Under the pieces are notes generated by a model, which saw nothing but the letters and a program-made list of their open reading frames with translations, ran no database searches and was not told where the DNA came from. 64,000 nt of DNA from Chloroflexota bacterium (GTDB taxonomy: Bacteria > Chloroflexota > Limnocylindria > Limnocylindrales > CSP1-4), in contig JAJYNP010000173.1 of assembly GCA_021786265.1 (NCBI GenBank), positions 27,128 through 91,127 on the forward strand, given 5' to 3'. Both the position numbers and the translations under genes were made by a program. Below are positions 26,609 to 38,064 of the stretch, in pieces; positions within the stretch are counted from its first letter, which is position 1, and the number at the start of each line of letters is the position of its first letter.

Positions 26609-28470
26609 GCGAGCCCCGCGAATCGAGGAATCCCGATGCCGCTGGTCGTCGCGCCCAGCAATCCGGTCCGGCTGAGCGCCCACGAGGCGTCGCCCTGTGA
26701 GCCCGGGGCGGCATAGCTGAGTGGGACGATGGGCACCTGGTCCCGGACGATCGTCTCCGCGGCCGCGTACGCACGTGCCTGAGCCGCGGGATCGCTCGCC
26801 TGCCCGGCGGCCTCCAGGGCCGCATCGAACCGGGCGTTCTTCCAGCCCCCGTAATTGGACGTGCCGTCGCTCTGCAGCAGGATCCCGAGGAAATCCTCCG
26901 GGGCCGGGTAGTCGGCGATCCAGGACATGCTCCAGATCGCCGGAGTGCCGTCGACGAGCCGCTGTGCGTAGGCGTCGGACGTCAGGACCTCGAGCGACAC
27001 CGAGACGCCCAGGTTCTGCCGGATCTGGTCGATGACCGCCTCGTCGTAGGTGGTGCCGGAGGTGACCATCGTGACGGCCGGCAGGCCGCGCCCGCCGGGA
27101 TGGCCGGCCGCGGCGAGCTGAGCCCGGGCCGCGGCAGGATCGAACCGCGGCAGGTAGTCCCCGGCCGCCCGGCCGGGGATTCCGGGCGGGACGATCGACG
27201 TCGCGACGGCGCTCGGGCCGTCGGAGAGCAGTGCGATCCGTCGCCAGTCGACCGCCCAGGCGAAGGCCTGCCGGACGTGCACGTCGTCGAACGGCGCGCG
27301 GCGTGTGTCGAACCCGTAGTACGTCACCGACAGCGACGGCTCCTCCCGCAGCTGTGGGCCGAGCTGAGGGTCGTACCGGATCCACAGGGCGTCAGCCTCG
27401 TCGATCGGCGTGTAGTCGACGTCGCCGGCGGTGAATGCGTCCACCGGGCTCTTCCCGCCGAAGTCGGTCACCACGATCACCGAGCCGATCGACGGCGGCC
27501 CGGCCCAGTAGTGCGTGTTGGCCCGGAGCGTGATGGACGTCGCGTCCTCCGCGCTGACCGTGTAGGCACCCGACCCGACGAAGGGGCTGGGGGGCTGCGC
27601 CGAGTCGAGCAACGGGACCTCCGAGGGTGGCGCTACGGCGAGGGCCGGGTTAGCGGCGATCGCCGGGAAATATGCGGCGGGCTTCACCAGCTTCACCGAC
27701 ACCGTGTCGTTCCTGGCGCTGATCCCCACCCCGGATCGGGGTCCCCGTCCCTGCCGGTAGGCGACCGCGCCCGCCACGTCGTCGAGGAGCGAGGCGAGCG
27801 GTCCGGGCCGCGCCGGGTCGAGGATGCGCAGCCAGCTGGCCACGACGTCATCGGCCGTGAGCGGTGTGCCGTCCGAGAACACGAGCCCGGGACGCAGCTG
27901 GAACGCGACCTGGAGGCCGCTCGGGTCGACGGTCCACGACTGGGCGAGGGCCGGCTTCACCTCGAGCGATGCGTCGAACGAGGTGAGCCCTTCGAACAGC
28001 TGGGCGAGCAGCGCCGCCGTGCCCGCGTCGCCCTGCTGCGCGGGATCGTAGGTCGCAGGAGTCCAGCCGGCGATCCGCACGACGCCCGCCGCGTGCGGGA
28101 CAGTGGCCGCGGTGCCGGGCGTCGTGGCGGGGGTCTGCGTGGAACCGAGCCCCAGGATCTGGAGGGGCAGGACGAGGGCGGCCACCAGGAAGACGATGAT
28201 CGCGAACGCCAGCGCGCGCCGGCGTCCGGAGACGGGCACAGGTGGGGGGCCCTCGGGCGCCAACCAGTGCGAGACGGGCGGCCACTCCGGACCCGAGGGG
28301 GAGGTGCCCCGGGCGTCCGGGATTCCGCCGGTGCCGTGCGGCTTCCCCGGGGTCGACCACGCGGCCAGGGCATCGACGGCGGGGGTTCCAGGTGGTGGCG
28401 AGGGCGGTCCTCCGTCGGAACCGGGAGGCGCGCCCGGACCGGCTGCCTGGGGGTCGGGTTCCTCGCGCAT
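26596..28470 (-). CDS. Membrane-anchored family 5 solute-binding protein (oligopeptide-binding type)
   Basis: A 624-residue protein. The first 80 residues are Pro/Gly-rich and cytoplasmic, followed by one membrane segment (about 84-106). The rest is an SBP_bac_5 domain: LAQLFEGLTSFD, PALAQSWTVDPSGLQVAFQL, FSDGTPLTADDV, and near the end SWIADYPAPEDFL. The family binds peptides or nickel for ABC importers. No permease or ATPase gene is nearby. The anchoring segment without a lipobox Cys is unusual for this family in Gram-positive-like cells. Confidence 0.88.
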   Translation of the reverse strand: MREEPDPQAAGPGAPPGSDGGPPSPPPGTPAVDALAAWSTPGKPHGTGGIPDARGTSPSGPEWPPVSHWLAPEGPPPVPVSGRRRALAFAIIVFLVAALVLPLQILGLGSTQTPATTPGTAATVPHAAGVVRIAGWTPATYDPAQQGDAGTAALLAQLFEGLTSFDASLEVKPALAQSWTVDPSGLQVAFQLRPGLVFSDGTPLTADDVVASWLRILDPARPGPLASLLDDVAGAVAYRQGRGPRSGVGISARNDTVSVKLVKPAAYFPAIAANPALAVAPPSEVPLLDSAQPPSPFVGSGAYTVSAEDATSITLRANTHYWAGPPSIGSVIVVTDFGGKSPVDAFTAGDVDYTPIDEADALWIRYDPQLGPQLREEPSLSVTYYGFDTRRAPFDDVHVRQAFAWAVDWRRIALLSDGPSAVATSIVPPGIPGRAAGDYLPRFDPAAARAQLAAAGHPGGRGLPAVTMVTSGTTYDEAVIDQIRQNLGVSVSLEVLTSDAYAQRLVDGTPAIWSMSWIADYPAPEDFLGILLQSDGTSNYGGWKNARFDAALEAAGQASDPAAQARAYAAAETIVRDQVPIVPLSYAAPGSQGDASWALSRTGLLGATTSGIGIPRFAGLAWSR

Positions 28471-28622
28471 GATGGCCCCAGTCTATCCGCCGGCACGGCC
28501 TGCCGCCGATCTCCTCCCCCGTCAGAGCCGCCCGGGCGGACGGGAGCGTCGGGGGACCGGGACGGGAGGGGCGCCCGGCGTGTGCAGCCCACCGGGCGCC
28601 CCGTCCTCCCGGCACGGTGAGA

Positions 28623-28892
28623 TCAGTGGACGACGGTGACCCTGGCGCTGGTCACCGTGACAACGGCCTCCGAGACGGATCCCCGCAGCATCCGATCGAA
28701 CAGGCCGAGGTGGCGGCTGCCCATGACGATGTGGTCGTACCCACCGTCCTGCGCGGTGCGGACGATCGCCTCAGCGATGTCGCCGAACGGCTCGTGGAGC
28801 GTGGGCGTGATGCCCGCGCTCGCGATCAGGTCGCGCGCCTCCCGGAGTTCCGAGGTGTGCACGCTCGCGTCGTCCCATGGGTCCAGGGCCAT
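28623..28892 (-). pseudogene. Universal stress protein, N-terminally truncated
   Basis: The 89 residues from ATG 28892 match the second half of a UspA domain: DIAEAIVRTAQDGGYDHIVMGSRHLG, FDRMLRGSVSEAVV and the final strand. The nucleotide-binding GxxGxxxxxxxxGS(V) part is largely kept (MGSRHLGLFDRMLRGSVS). The first strand with the VDGS motif, about 50 residues, is missing, and I could not find it in any frame of 28893-29020. It is either a remnant or a short divergent protein. Confidence 0.6.
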
Positions 28893-29020
28893 CGCGCAGG
28901 CTGCGCCGTGCCCCCGCTCCCCGACAGGGCCGGACGGCCGTGCAGCAGGTGGCCGTGCGGCGGCATGTCGGCACGGTCCGACCGCGCCCCGATGGGCGGC
29001 CGGCGCGCGCGAGAGGCCCG

Positions 29021-29419
29021 TCAGACGGCCATGCCCTGGTCCTCCAGGGCCGACTCGACCGCCTGCCGCAGCGCCTCCAGCGTGGGTCGCCCGGTCAGCG
29101 GGGTGACGCGTCCGGGGCCTTCCGTCTCGACCCAGTCGAGGCTGTCGTCGACCGCCGTGAGGATCACCGGCAGGTCCGCGTACACCTCGCGCAGATGCGC
29201 CACGAGCCGTCGCCCGCCGTCGCTGTCGCCGGCCGCCCACGCGTCGTATACCAGCACGTCGGCGCGATCCACCAGGGGGCACGGAAGGTCGCCGAGGACG
29301 GGGCAGGGCTCGGCCAGCGGGCCGCCGCACTGCTCCACCTGGTACCCGGAAGCGCGCAGCAGGGCGGCCTGCTCGGCGGCCAGCGCCGGATCGTGGTTGA
29401 CGACGATCACCCGGGTCAT
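29021..29419 (-). CDS. CheY-like receiver-domain protein (degenerate)
   Basis: A 132-residue protein beginning MTRVIVVNHDPALAAEQAAL, which looks like the first strand and helix of a response-regulator receiver. VLVYDAWAAGDSDGGRR would hold the phospho-acceptor position, and LPVILTAVDD the Thr position, but the acidic pocket and the conserved Lys are not clear. There is no output domain. GGGAGG lies just before the ATG. It could be a stand-alone regulator or a degenerate fold. It is transcribed toward the truncated stress protein. Confidence 0.5.
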   Translation of the reverse strand: MTRVIVVNHDPALAAEQAALLRASGYQVEQCGGPLAEPCPVLGDLPCPLVDRADVLVYDAWAAGDSDGGRRLVAHLREVYADLPVILTAVDDSLDWVETEGPGRVTPLTGRPTLEALRQAVESALEDQGMAV

Positions 29420-29488
29420 GGGGACCTCCCTTCGACGCCAGGCCTGCGATGCCGTGGAACGAGCCGGCAGCCCCCACCTGGCGTGGCG

Positions 29489-29501
29489 ACAGTGGCACTG
29501 T
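29489..29501. promoter_or_regulatory. Perfect inverted repeat, possible operator
   Basis: ACAGTG and CACTGT are perfect inverted copies around a central G (13 bp). The position, 70 bp upstream of the receiver-like gene start on the minus strand, fits an operator. No protein is known to bind it, and no clear promoter boxes were found beside it. Confidence 0.3.
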
Positions 29502-29637
29502 GGAACCGGCTTCGGCAGGCCGACAGCGCAAATGGTAACGGGAACAGGGGGCCGCCTGGCCTTGGGGCCCGACCCGGCCGGGTGGGTCCGCGCTCCCGGG
29601 CGACCGCTGTCCGATCGCACGGGCGCCGTGGCAGCGT

Positions 29638-29702
29638 TGGCGCCCCCGGACGGACTCGGGGGCACGGTAGGCAAAGTGCCCGATCCGCTCGCCTGGTACG
29701 CG
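29638..29702 (-). repeat. Dispersed tRNA-3'-end-like repeat, copy 1
   Basis: Read on the minus strand it starts GCGTACCAGGCGAG and ends in a perfect hairpin GCCCCCG / CGGGGGC with loop AGTCCGTC, followed by GCCA. Bases 29638-29658 are identical (21 nt) to 39747-39767, the 3' end of tRNA-Arg including CCA. The middle differs from the other copies by a small insertion. It lies 45 bp after the stop of the toxin gene. Confidence 0.75.
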
Positions 29703-29747
29703 TTGGCTTGATCGGAGGACTGTGGCGGTCTCGGCAGCCCGAGCGGG

Positions 29748-30158
29748 TCAGACCGTAAGATCGAGCAGCAGCACCCCGGTGCGCGCGACGTCACGTGTGT
29801 TCCGCGTGACGAGCGTGAGGCGGTGCACCAGCGCGGTCGCCGCGAGAAGCCCGTCGACGGTGGGAACGGGATCAGGGACGTTGAGACTCCCCCACTGCTC
29901 CGCCACCGCTCGGTCCACGGGTAGGATCCGATCGGCGAAACCGTCTGTGATCCCGGCGAGCCACTGGTCGAGCGCGAGCGCGGACGGCACGTCGCGCCTG
30001 CGGATCGACTCGATCCCGCGGCGCAGCTCACCGACGACGAGGACGCTCGTGAACAGCGACTCCTCGGCTGCCTCCGCGAACCATGCCCTGACACCGGGGT
30101 TCGCCCGCCCGCCCTTCCGGAGCTCGGAGACGATGTTCGTGTCCAGGAGCCAGCTCAC
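29748..30158 (-). CDS. PIN-domain toxin (VapC/FitB type)
   Basis: A 136-residue PIN nuclease. The acidic site residues are Asp in WLLDTNIVSE, Glu in VVGELRRG, and Asp residues in PTVDGLLAATAL. GFADRILPVDRAVAEQWG and the TLVTRNTRD ending are typical of FitB-like toxins, which cleave RNA. The GTG start overlaps the antitoxin stop (GTGA), so the two are translationally coupled. All key residues are present, so the toxin looks intact. Confidence 0.92.
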   Translation of the reverse strand: MSWLLDTNIVSELRKGGRANPGVRAWFAEAAEESLFTSVLVVGELRRGIESIRRRDVPSALALDQWLAGITDGFADRILPVDRAVAEQWGSLNVPDPVPTVDGLLAATALVHRLTLVTRNTRDVARTGVLLLDLTV

Positions 30159-30388
30159 TCGACGTCCCGCGGCAGGTCACGGACGGCGGCGAAGTCGTCG
30201 TCGGAGCCGACGTCGGGCATGGAGGCCAGCGCCTGCTTGAACGACGCGCGCTCGAGGTCACCGCGCAGGGCTGTCCGGAGGATCTCGCGGTGCTCCGCCT
30301 CCGCAGAGCGGCCATGCCTGGACGCCCGCCTCTTCAGGGCGCGGACGATCCCGTCGTCCACGTTGCGCACGATCAACTGCCTCGTCAT
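30155..30388 (-). CDS. Antitoxin, ribbon-helix-helix type (VapB/FitA)
   Basis: A 77-residue partner of the PIN toxin. The first half, MTRQLIVRNVDDGIVRALKRR, then ASRHGRSAEAEHREILR, is a FitA-like ribbon-helix-helix DNA-binding domain. The acidic C-terminus (MPDVGSDDDFAAVRD) should wrap the toxin. The ATG at 30388 is chosen for the GGAGG five bases upstream. The upstream ATAACAATGATAG stretch is the only AT-rich part nearby; it may hold the promoter and autoregulatory operator. Confidence 0.9.
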   Translation of the reverse strand: MTRQLIVRNVDDGIVRALKRRASRHGRSAEAEHREILRTALRGDLERASFKQALASMPDVGSDDDFAAVRDLPRDVE

Positions 30389-30820
30389 CGCCACCTCCAC
30401 GATAACAATGATAGCACCGCGGCTGGCAAGGACGACCACCGTCCGGAGCCCGACAAGGTCGTCACGTTCCCGCGGTCGTCAAGTCGCTCCCCAAGGCCAT
30501 CACGTAGCGAGAGCTGGTCAGCACCGTGAGCCCGTCGGGATGTCGCCCATGCCGGTCGGCCCGCCGCCCCGCCGTACGGAGCAGCTCGGGCGACGCGGCC
30601 GGGTCGGCCAGCGCGGTCGCCCCGTGCCGGAGCAACAGGGTCGCCGGATGCGATGGCGGAGACCGGCTCAGGCAGGGACGACCTGCAGCGTCGACCGCCG
30701 CGCCGCGGCGTCCTCGCCGCGTGGACACGAACAAGCGGCCCCGGACGGACTCGCGGGCACAGTGGGCAAAGACGCCCTCGCCTGGTACGCGACGACGCCG
30801 TAGCCGCGGGAAGCCCACCT
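30389..30820. other. Intergenic stretch with repeat copy 2
   Basis: 432 bp without a recognisable gene. The second repeat copy is at 30735-30791. A minus-strand frame at 30462-30818 ends in LTVLTSSRYVMALGSDL and could be the tail of a decayed gene, but the frame runs through the repeat and has no ribosome site, so I do not call it. Confidence 0.5.
30735..30791 (-). repeat. Dispersed tRNA-3'-end-like repeat, copy 2
   Basis: It shares GCGTACCAGGCGAGGGCGTC and TTTGCCCACTGTGCCC with the other copies (minus strand). The hairpin loop core GTCCGTCC is kept, but the stem has a one-base bulge (CGCGGGC against GCCCCG). It lies 29 bp after the stop of the small frame at 30821. Confidence 0.75.
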
Positions 30821-30991
30821 CTACCCGGCCGCCCCGATGCCGCGGGCGATGGATCCGGCGATGGTCGCTCCATCCTGGAGCCGTCCGCGGGCGGTTGCCA
30901 CGACCGTGCCGCGTGACCCGAGCGACGGCTCGACTTCCTTCAGTCGCACCTCGGGCATCGCGATCCCCGCCGCGGCGAGCTTCTTCAACAT
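30821..30991 (-). CDS. Possible small protein or gene remnant
   Basis: A 56-residue frame starting MLKKLAAAGIAMPEVRLKEV, with a Gly/Ala-rich end. I recognise no family. Its stop lies 29 bp before repeat copy 2, the same spacing at which the other copies follow real genes, which is the main reason to list it. In 30992-31242 another frame contains GVSEELHRIAVTVNAICPQ, which looks coding and ends at a TGA just before this start, so the region may be a decayed longer gene. Confidence 0.3.
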   Translation of the reverse strand: MLKKLAAAGIAMPEVRLKEVEPSLGSRGTVVATARGRLQDGATIAGSIARGIGAAG

Positions 30992-31242
30992 CGCCCTAAC
31001 TCGATGAAGTGGGCTGGTGACGTCGCCTGGGGGCAGATGGCGTTGACCGTGACGGCGATGCGGTGCAGCTCCTCCGAGACCCCGCTGATCGGCTCGGCCC
31101 GCTCTCGGCCCTCCTGATCGGCGCTCGCTACCGCGGTCGGCGCAACACCGCAGGCTGCTATGGAGCTCCCGGCCCAGTGGCCCCGGTTGTCGCGCCGCCA
31201 GCATCCGGCCTTTCGCCGCTGCGACCGGAGGCGCGCCAGCGA

Positions 31243-31725
31243 CTACGGCGGGAAGGACGCCCCGGCTCCGGCGGATAGCGCAACCTGGAAGATCGTGGGG
31301 TAGCGGGCCTGCAGGGAGGCCGACGGCAGGAGCGGGTCGGTGCCGCGCCGCAGGATCGACACGCTCATCTCGACCGGCCCCTTCGTCCAGCCCCCGGCCC
31401 ATGCGGCGACGGTTTCCCGGATGAAGTAGGGATCGGGCGTCCAGCCCGCGAAGGGGAGCCTGTCGGCGTAGAACGTCTCGACGGCGGTCGCCGGCTCCTG
31501 CGTGCCGAGCACCCGAACGTAGATGGCCGGTTGCGGGCCGTCGATTGTCTGGTGCGCGTCCTGCGCAGAGGTGGCGATCAGGACGCTGCCGGGCGGCGCG
31601 AGGGAGGCCTCCGGCAGGGCCCGCACGTGGGCCAGCGGCCCTGGCGTGCGCGAGCCGATCAGGCCGCACCCGGCCACGAACACACCCACGACGAGGGCCA
31701 GGGCGGCCAGGCGGCGGTGGCTCAC
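31243..31725 (-). CDS. Lipoprotein of unknown function
   Basis: A 160-residue protein with a type II signal: basic start, hydrophobic core and a VFVAGC lipobox (Cys at about 20). The mature part has a YADRLPFAGWTPD stretch and a Gly/Trp-rich region but no family I can name. The GTG start overlaps the stop of the upstream gene (GTGA), so the two are co-expressed at the membrane. Confidence 0.7.
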   Translation of the reverse strand: MSHRRLAALALVVGVFVAGCGLIGSRTPGPLAHVRALPEASLAPPGSVLIATSAQDAHQTIDGPQPAIYVRVLGTQEPATAVETFYADRLPFAGWTPDPYFIRETVAAWAGGWTKGPVEMSVSILRRGTDPLLPSASLQARYPTIFQVALSAGAGASFPP

Positions 31726-32534
31726 GAGCGCGGCGTGAGACTGATCCACTTCCAGCCGTCGGGTTCGGCGAGCAGGCTGAGGTCCGCGACCGAGGTCACG
31801 GGTCCGGTGCTCGTGGTGCGCGTCAGCGAGAGCGATGCCTCGGCCACCGTGTAGCCGAGCTCGCTCGAGGTCGCCTGCGTGGCTGCCGAGAGGATCGACA
31901 CGTCGGTGACCTGCCCTCCCCCGATCCACTGCGAGACCTGGGCGACGAAGTCCGCCTCGCTCATCGACTCGCGCAGGCCACTGTAGGCGGCCGCGTACAG
32001 CGCCGTCCAGTCCGCGGCACGCAGGTCGGCCGCGATGGCGGCGACGGCCCGGTTCGGGTCGGCGGCCGGCTGCACGTGGACGAGCTGGTACTGCGCTCCG
32101 TCGTACCAGAGCTCCGCGCTCCCGGTCAGGTGGACCGGGTCGAGTTGGGCGTGGAGGCGCACCTGTGCCGGCACCTCCTGCCCGGACTCGGCGGAGAGGC
32201 CGAAGCGGAAGTCGAGCGAGGCGTCCGCGTCGAGGCTGGCCGCGCCCGCATAGGTGAGCACGACCGAGTGGTCGTTGGCCACCGTCACGTCGGCCTGCCC
32301 GCTGCTCGTGAAGAGGCCGACGCCGCGTGCGCCGAAGGTGAAGTGGCCATAGGAGAGTGCGCCCGGGTCGAGGCTGACTGTGAGCTCGCTGCCGCGGCCC
32401 GCATCGATGAGGGTGTAGAAGCCCCCGACGCCGGGGGCCGGGTCGGCGGCGCGCGTGGGCGCGTGCAGCGCCCATGCTCCGGCGCCCACCAGGACGATCG
32501 CGCTGACAGCGGCAAGAATCCGCGCTGGCTTCAC
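31722..32534 (-). CDS. Exported protein of unknown function
   Basis: A 270-residue protein with one N-terminal hydrophobic segment (about 5-25), then a beta-rich region and a C-terminal alpha/beta region (ADLRAADWTALYAAAYSGL, MSEADFVAQVSQWIGGG) like the small NTF2-type or DUF4878-like folds. AGGAGG lies six bases before the GTG at 32534, which decides the start over the longer frame. It follows the lipase stop by 10 bp and overlaps the lipoprotein. Confidence 0.65.
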   Translation of the reverse strand: MKPARILAAVSAIVLVGAGAWALHAPTRAADPAPGVGGFYTLIDAGRGSELTVSLDPGALSYGHFTFGARGVGLFTSSGQADVTVANDHSVVLTYAGAASLDADASLDFRFGLSAESGQEVPAQVRLHAQLDPVHLTGSAELWYDGAQYQLVHVQPAADPNRAVAAIAADLRAADWTALYAAAYSGLRESMSEADFVAQVSQWIGGGQVTDVSILSAATQATSSELGYTVAEASLSLTRTTSTGPVTSVADLSLLAEPDGWKWISLTPRS

Positions 32535-32544
32535 GTCCGTCCTC

Positions 32545-34595
32545 CTACGAGTGGCACTGGTAGGGCTGTCCGGTGACACGGCCCTCGATCACCCGGATGA
32601 GCTCGCTGTCGAGCGAAATGGCCTGGCCGCTCTGGCAGTCGGGCACACTCGTCTGGTACATCTCGGTGCCCATGTTCGTGTGCGAGGCCGGGCTGTTCAT
32701 GATCGCCGTGGCCACGAGGTACGCGCCCGCGGGCCCGAGCGTCAACACCGATGTCGGATCCCATGGCACCTGCGAGCGGACGTCCCACTCCCAGTTCTGG
32801 GCGGACGGCGCCCCGTTCAGGTAGCGGGCGCCGCCGGTCAAGGGCGTGGCCAGCGGGTTGTCGCTGCCCGGCATCAGGACCCCGTCTCCCACGGTGCCGT
32901 AGAACACGACCGGGGTCCGCACGCAGAACGCGCCGAAGAGGCACGAGGTCACCGCGAGGCCGATGTCTCCGTAGGCGTTGAAGCTGGGCACCTGCGGGAC
33001 GTGTGCCGGGTTCGGGTTCACCCACTTGTACCAGGTGCTCTGCGGTGCGAGCTCACTCACGGCGGGCCCGCTGGGTAGGTTGCCGCTCGATGAAAGCCAC
33101 TGCCTGATGAGCTGCACGATGAGGTTGGGCGCTTGTTGGACGGCATCGGCCGTCGGGAGAGCCCCCTGGTGCGCGCCCTCGATGAAGAAGGCGCTGTCGA
33201 CCATGCTCGCCGCAACCCCGTCATGGCGCTCGTACGAGTAGGCGAAGAAGCCCCGCACGATGGCGCCGCCCATGCTGTTGGCGACGAGCACGACCCGCTG
33301 CCCGGTCTGCTCGTGCAGCGCCTGCACTTCGGCGTCGAGCGCGACCGCGTTCAGTCCGATGTCGCTGTTACTGTCGCAGGCGTCCCGCGAGACCGAACTC
33401 GCGTCGTACGGCATCCCCCCGTCGGGCGTCTCGGGGAGCGCGGCCGAAGGCGGGTTGCAGACGCCGCTCGAGGCGTAGGCCATGTCCTGGACGTAGGGGA
33501 AGCTGGTGATGTCATCGGCGCCGATCTGGCGTCCGAGCTCGTGGATGAAGCCTTCGTCCTGCTGCCGTGGCGGGCTGTCGATCCAGTTGTTGTCGATGGC
33601 GCTCGCCGAATAACCGTGCACGAACAGGACGGGGAGCTTGCTCGAACTCGAGACGGCCAGCACCTGGGCCACCCAGACGTGGCAATCGGTCATTCCGTCG
33701 ATGGTGGCGCTGGCGCTCGTGTCACCCGGGCGCACGAGACCCGACACGTCGACCGTGCGCGTGTCCCACAGGTCGTTCAGGCTGTACGCAGGCCCGGCCT
33801 GCGGATCGCTGCCATTGAGCGTGGCCGCCGGAAGCGGCGTCCCGTCGAAAGTCGGCGGGCTCTGGGGGACCGCCTGTCCGTCGGCCACGATGAAGGTCGT
33901 CCGGGCGCTCACGGGCGTGGCCGCGGTGAAGCCGCTCAGCGTCTGCGTCAGGATGCGGCGCGCGTCCCCGGTGGCCCCGTCGTACAGCAGCACCTGGGTC
34001 TGGGCGGCGGACGCGTCCTCGTAGACGGCCACGAGGGAGGCGCCCTCGAGCAGTGGCGGCGTGTTGTCGTAGTCGTTCCACGGGTCCTGCCCGTCGGTGA
34101 GGTGCGAGGCGAAGCCGGCGAGCGCGTAGGCGCCGTTGCCGTTGCCGGTGACGAGCGAGGTGACGTCGGCGCGGTAGGCGAAGTTGGCGGCGTTCCCCCA
34201 GCAGGGGTTGCCGTCGCTGCCGATGAGAGTGCCCGTGATGGGCTGCGAGTCGAGGGTGCCGGCGGCGAAGTCGGCGCTCGCCGTGTCGGCCAGGACGTCC
34301 CAGAAGAGGTACGCCGCGGTCACCTGCGCGCCGGCGGGGATGCCGCTCAGCGTGATGGTGCCGTAGCGGCGGTTGCGCATGCCCACCCCGGCGGCCACGT
34401 AACTGCCCTGCACGGTCAGCGAGCGGAACGGCTGCAGGGGCTCGGCGTCGGCCGCCGTCATGGCCTGCGGCGCCGTGCTCGGCGGGGCGAAGCCGGGCGA
34501 CCGGGAACCGGCGGCGGGCTCGCGCTGACGGGGCTCGCCAGCGGCATGGCGAGCAGGCCGAGGGCCATCGCGAGGACAAGCAGACGTCTGCGCAT
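32545..34595 (-). CDS. Secreted lipase-like alpha/beta hydrolase with N-terminal DUF3344-like domain, frameshifted at the signal peptide
   Basis: The body (to about 34503) reads in one frame. An N-terminal beta domain resembles DUF3344 (YGTITLSGIPAGAQVTAAYL). It is followed by a lipase with LPVLFVHGYSAS (oxyanion region), NSMGG (nucleophile Ser), and Asp/His candidates later. The ATG at 34595 has GGGGGGAGG before it and encodes a fine signal peptide (MRRRLLVLAMALGLLAM, then PLASPVSA), but in another frame, which stops at 34460. A one-base shift near 34500-34540 would join them. In the body frame the first ATG is 34461 and would give no signal peptide. Confidence 0.7.
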
Positions 34596-34701
34596 GCCAG
34601 CCTCCCCCCAAGTTCCCTTCACCGACCCAGCGTGTGCGGCCTCACATGACCGCGACGACACGGACGGATGGCACGGGGAGCCTACTGCGGTTGAACAGCC
34701 G

Positions 34702-34715
34702 TTGACCATGGTCAA
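34702..34715. promoter_or_regulatory. 14-bp perfect palindrome, candidate operator
   Basis: TTGACCATGGTCAA is a perfect palindrome in an AT-richer patch about 110 bp upstream of the lipase. It contains TTGACC, a possible -35 box on either strand; on the plus strand TATGGT follows after 15 bases, which is short. A dimeric repressor such as a TetR-family protein could bind it, but none is encoded next to it. Confidence 0.35.
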
Positions 34716-34879
34716 TATCGCCTATGGTCCGCCGGGCAGACTGGCTGAGCGGAGCCAGACACAAGGAACTGGTGCGCATGGTCGTCGATCGCGTCAAGAC
34801 CCGCGACCGCGCCGTCGTCTCGATCGCGCCCGTTCCCGCCGCGGCGCCTTTCTTCGCGCCGCAGATGACCTTGCGTGCT

Positions 34880-34936
34880 GCGCCCCCGGACGGACTCGGG
34901 GGCACAGTAGGCAAAGACGCCCTCGCCTGGTACGCG
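34880..34936 (-). repeat. Dispersed tRNA-3'-end-like repeat, copy 3
   Basis: The cleanest copy: 57 bp with the perfect GCCCCCG / CGGGGGC hairpin and the full conserved GCGTACCAGGCGAGGGCGTC part on the minus strand. Bases 34880-34898 match the tRNA-Arg 3' end over 19 nt, without the CCA. It lies 29 bp after the stop of the DUF2255 gene. Confidence 0.8.
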
Positions 34937-34965
34937 ATGACCTCGCAATAGCCGGTCGTGAGGAC

Positions 34966-37931
<2,966 letters not shown>

Positions 37932-38064
37932 GTCACTCCTGGCTGGTTCGTTCCCTGTGTCGCGGCCATCGAACCACCGGGCATCGCGCCGAGGAAGGCA
38001 CGCGTGATAGGGGTACTGCGAGTGCCTCCCACGCGACGCGGCACGCGCGTACCGTTGGCGCGAC

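Larger units (their letters stand above)
29420..29747. other. Intergenic stretch with an inverted repeat and repeat copy 1
   Basis: No gene is visible here. It holds the inverted repeat at 29489-29501, 70 bp before the receiver gene, and the first copy of the tRNA-like repeat at 29638-29702, 45 bp after the toxin stop. Short open frames are present on both strands but have no ribosome site or recognisable content. Confidence 0.5.
34596..34965. other. Intergenic stretch with a palindrome and repeat copy 3
   Basis: 370 bp without a supported gene. It holds the palindrome at 34702-34715 and repeat copy 3 at 34880-34936. Short frames on both strands have no ribosome site or family match. Confidence 0.5.
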
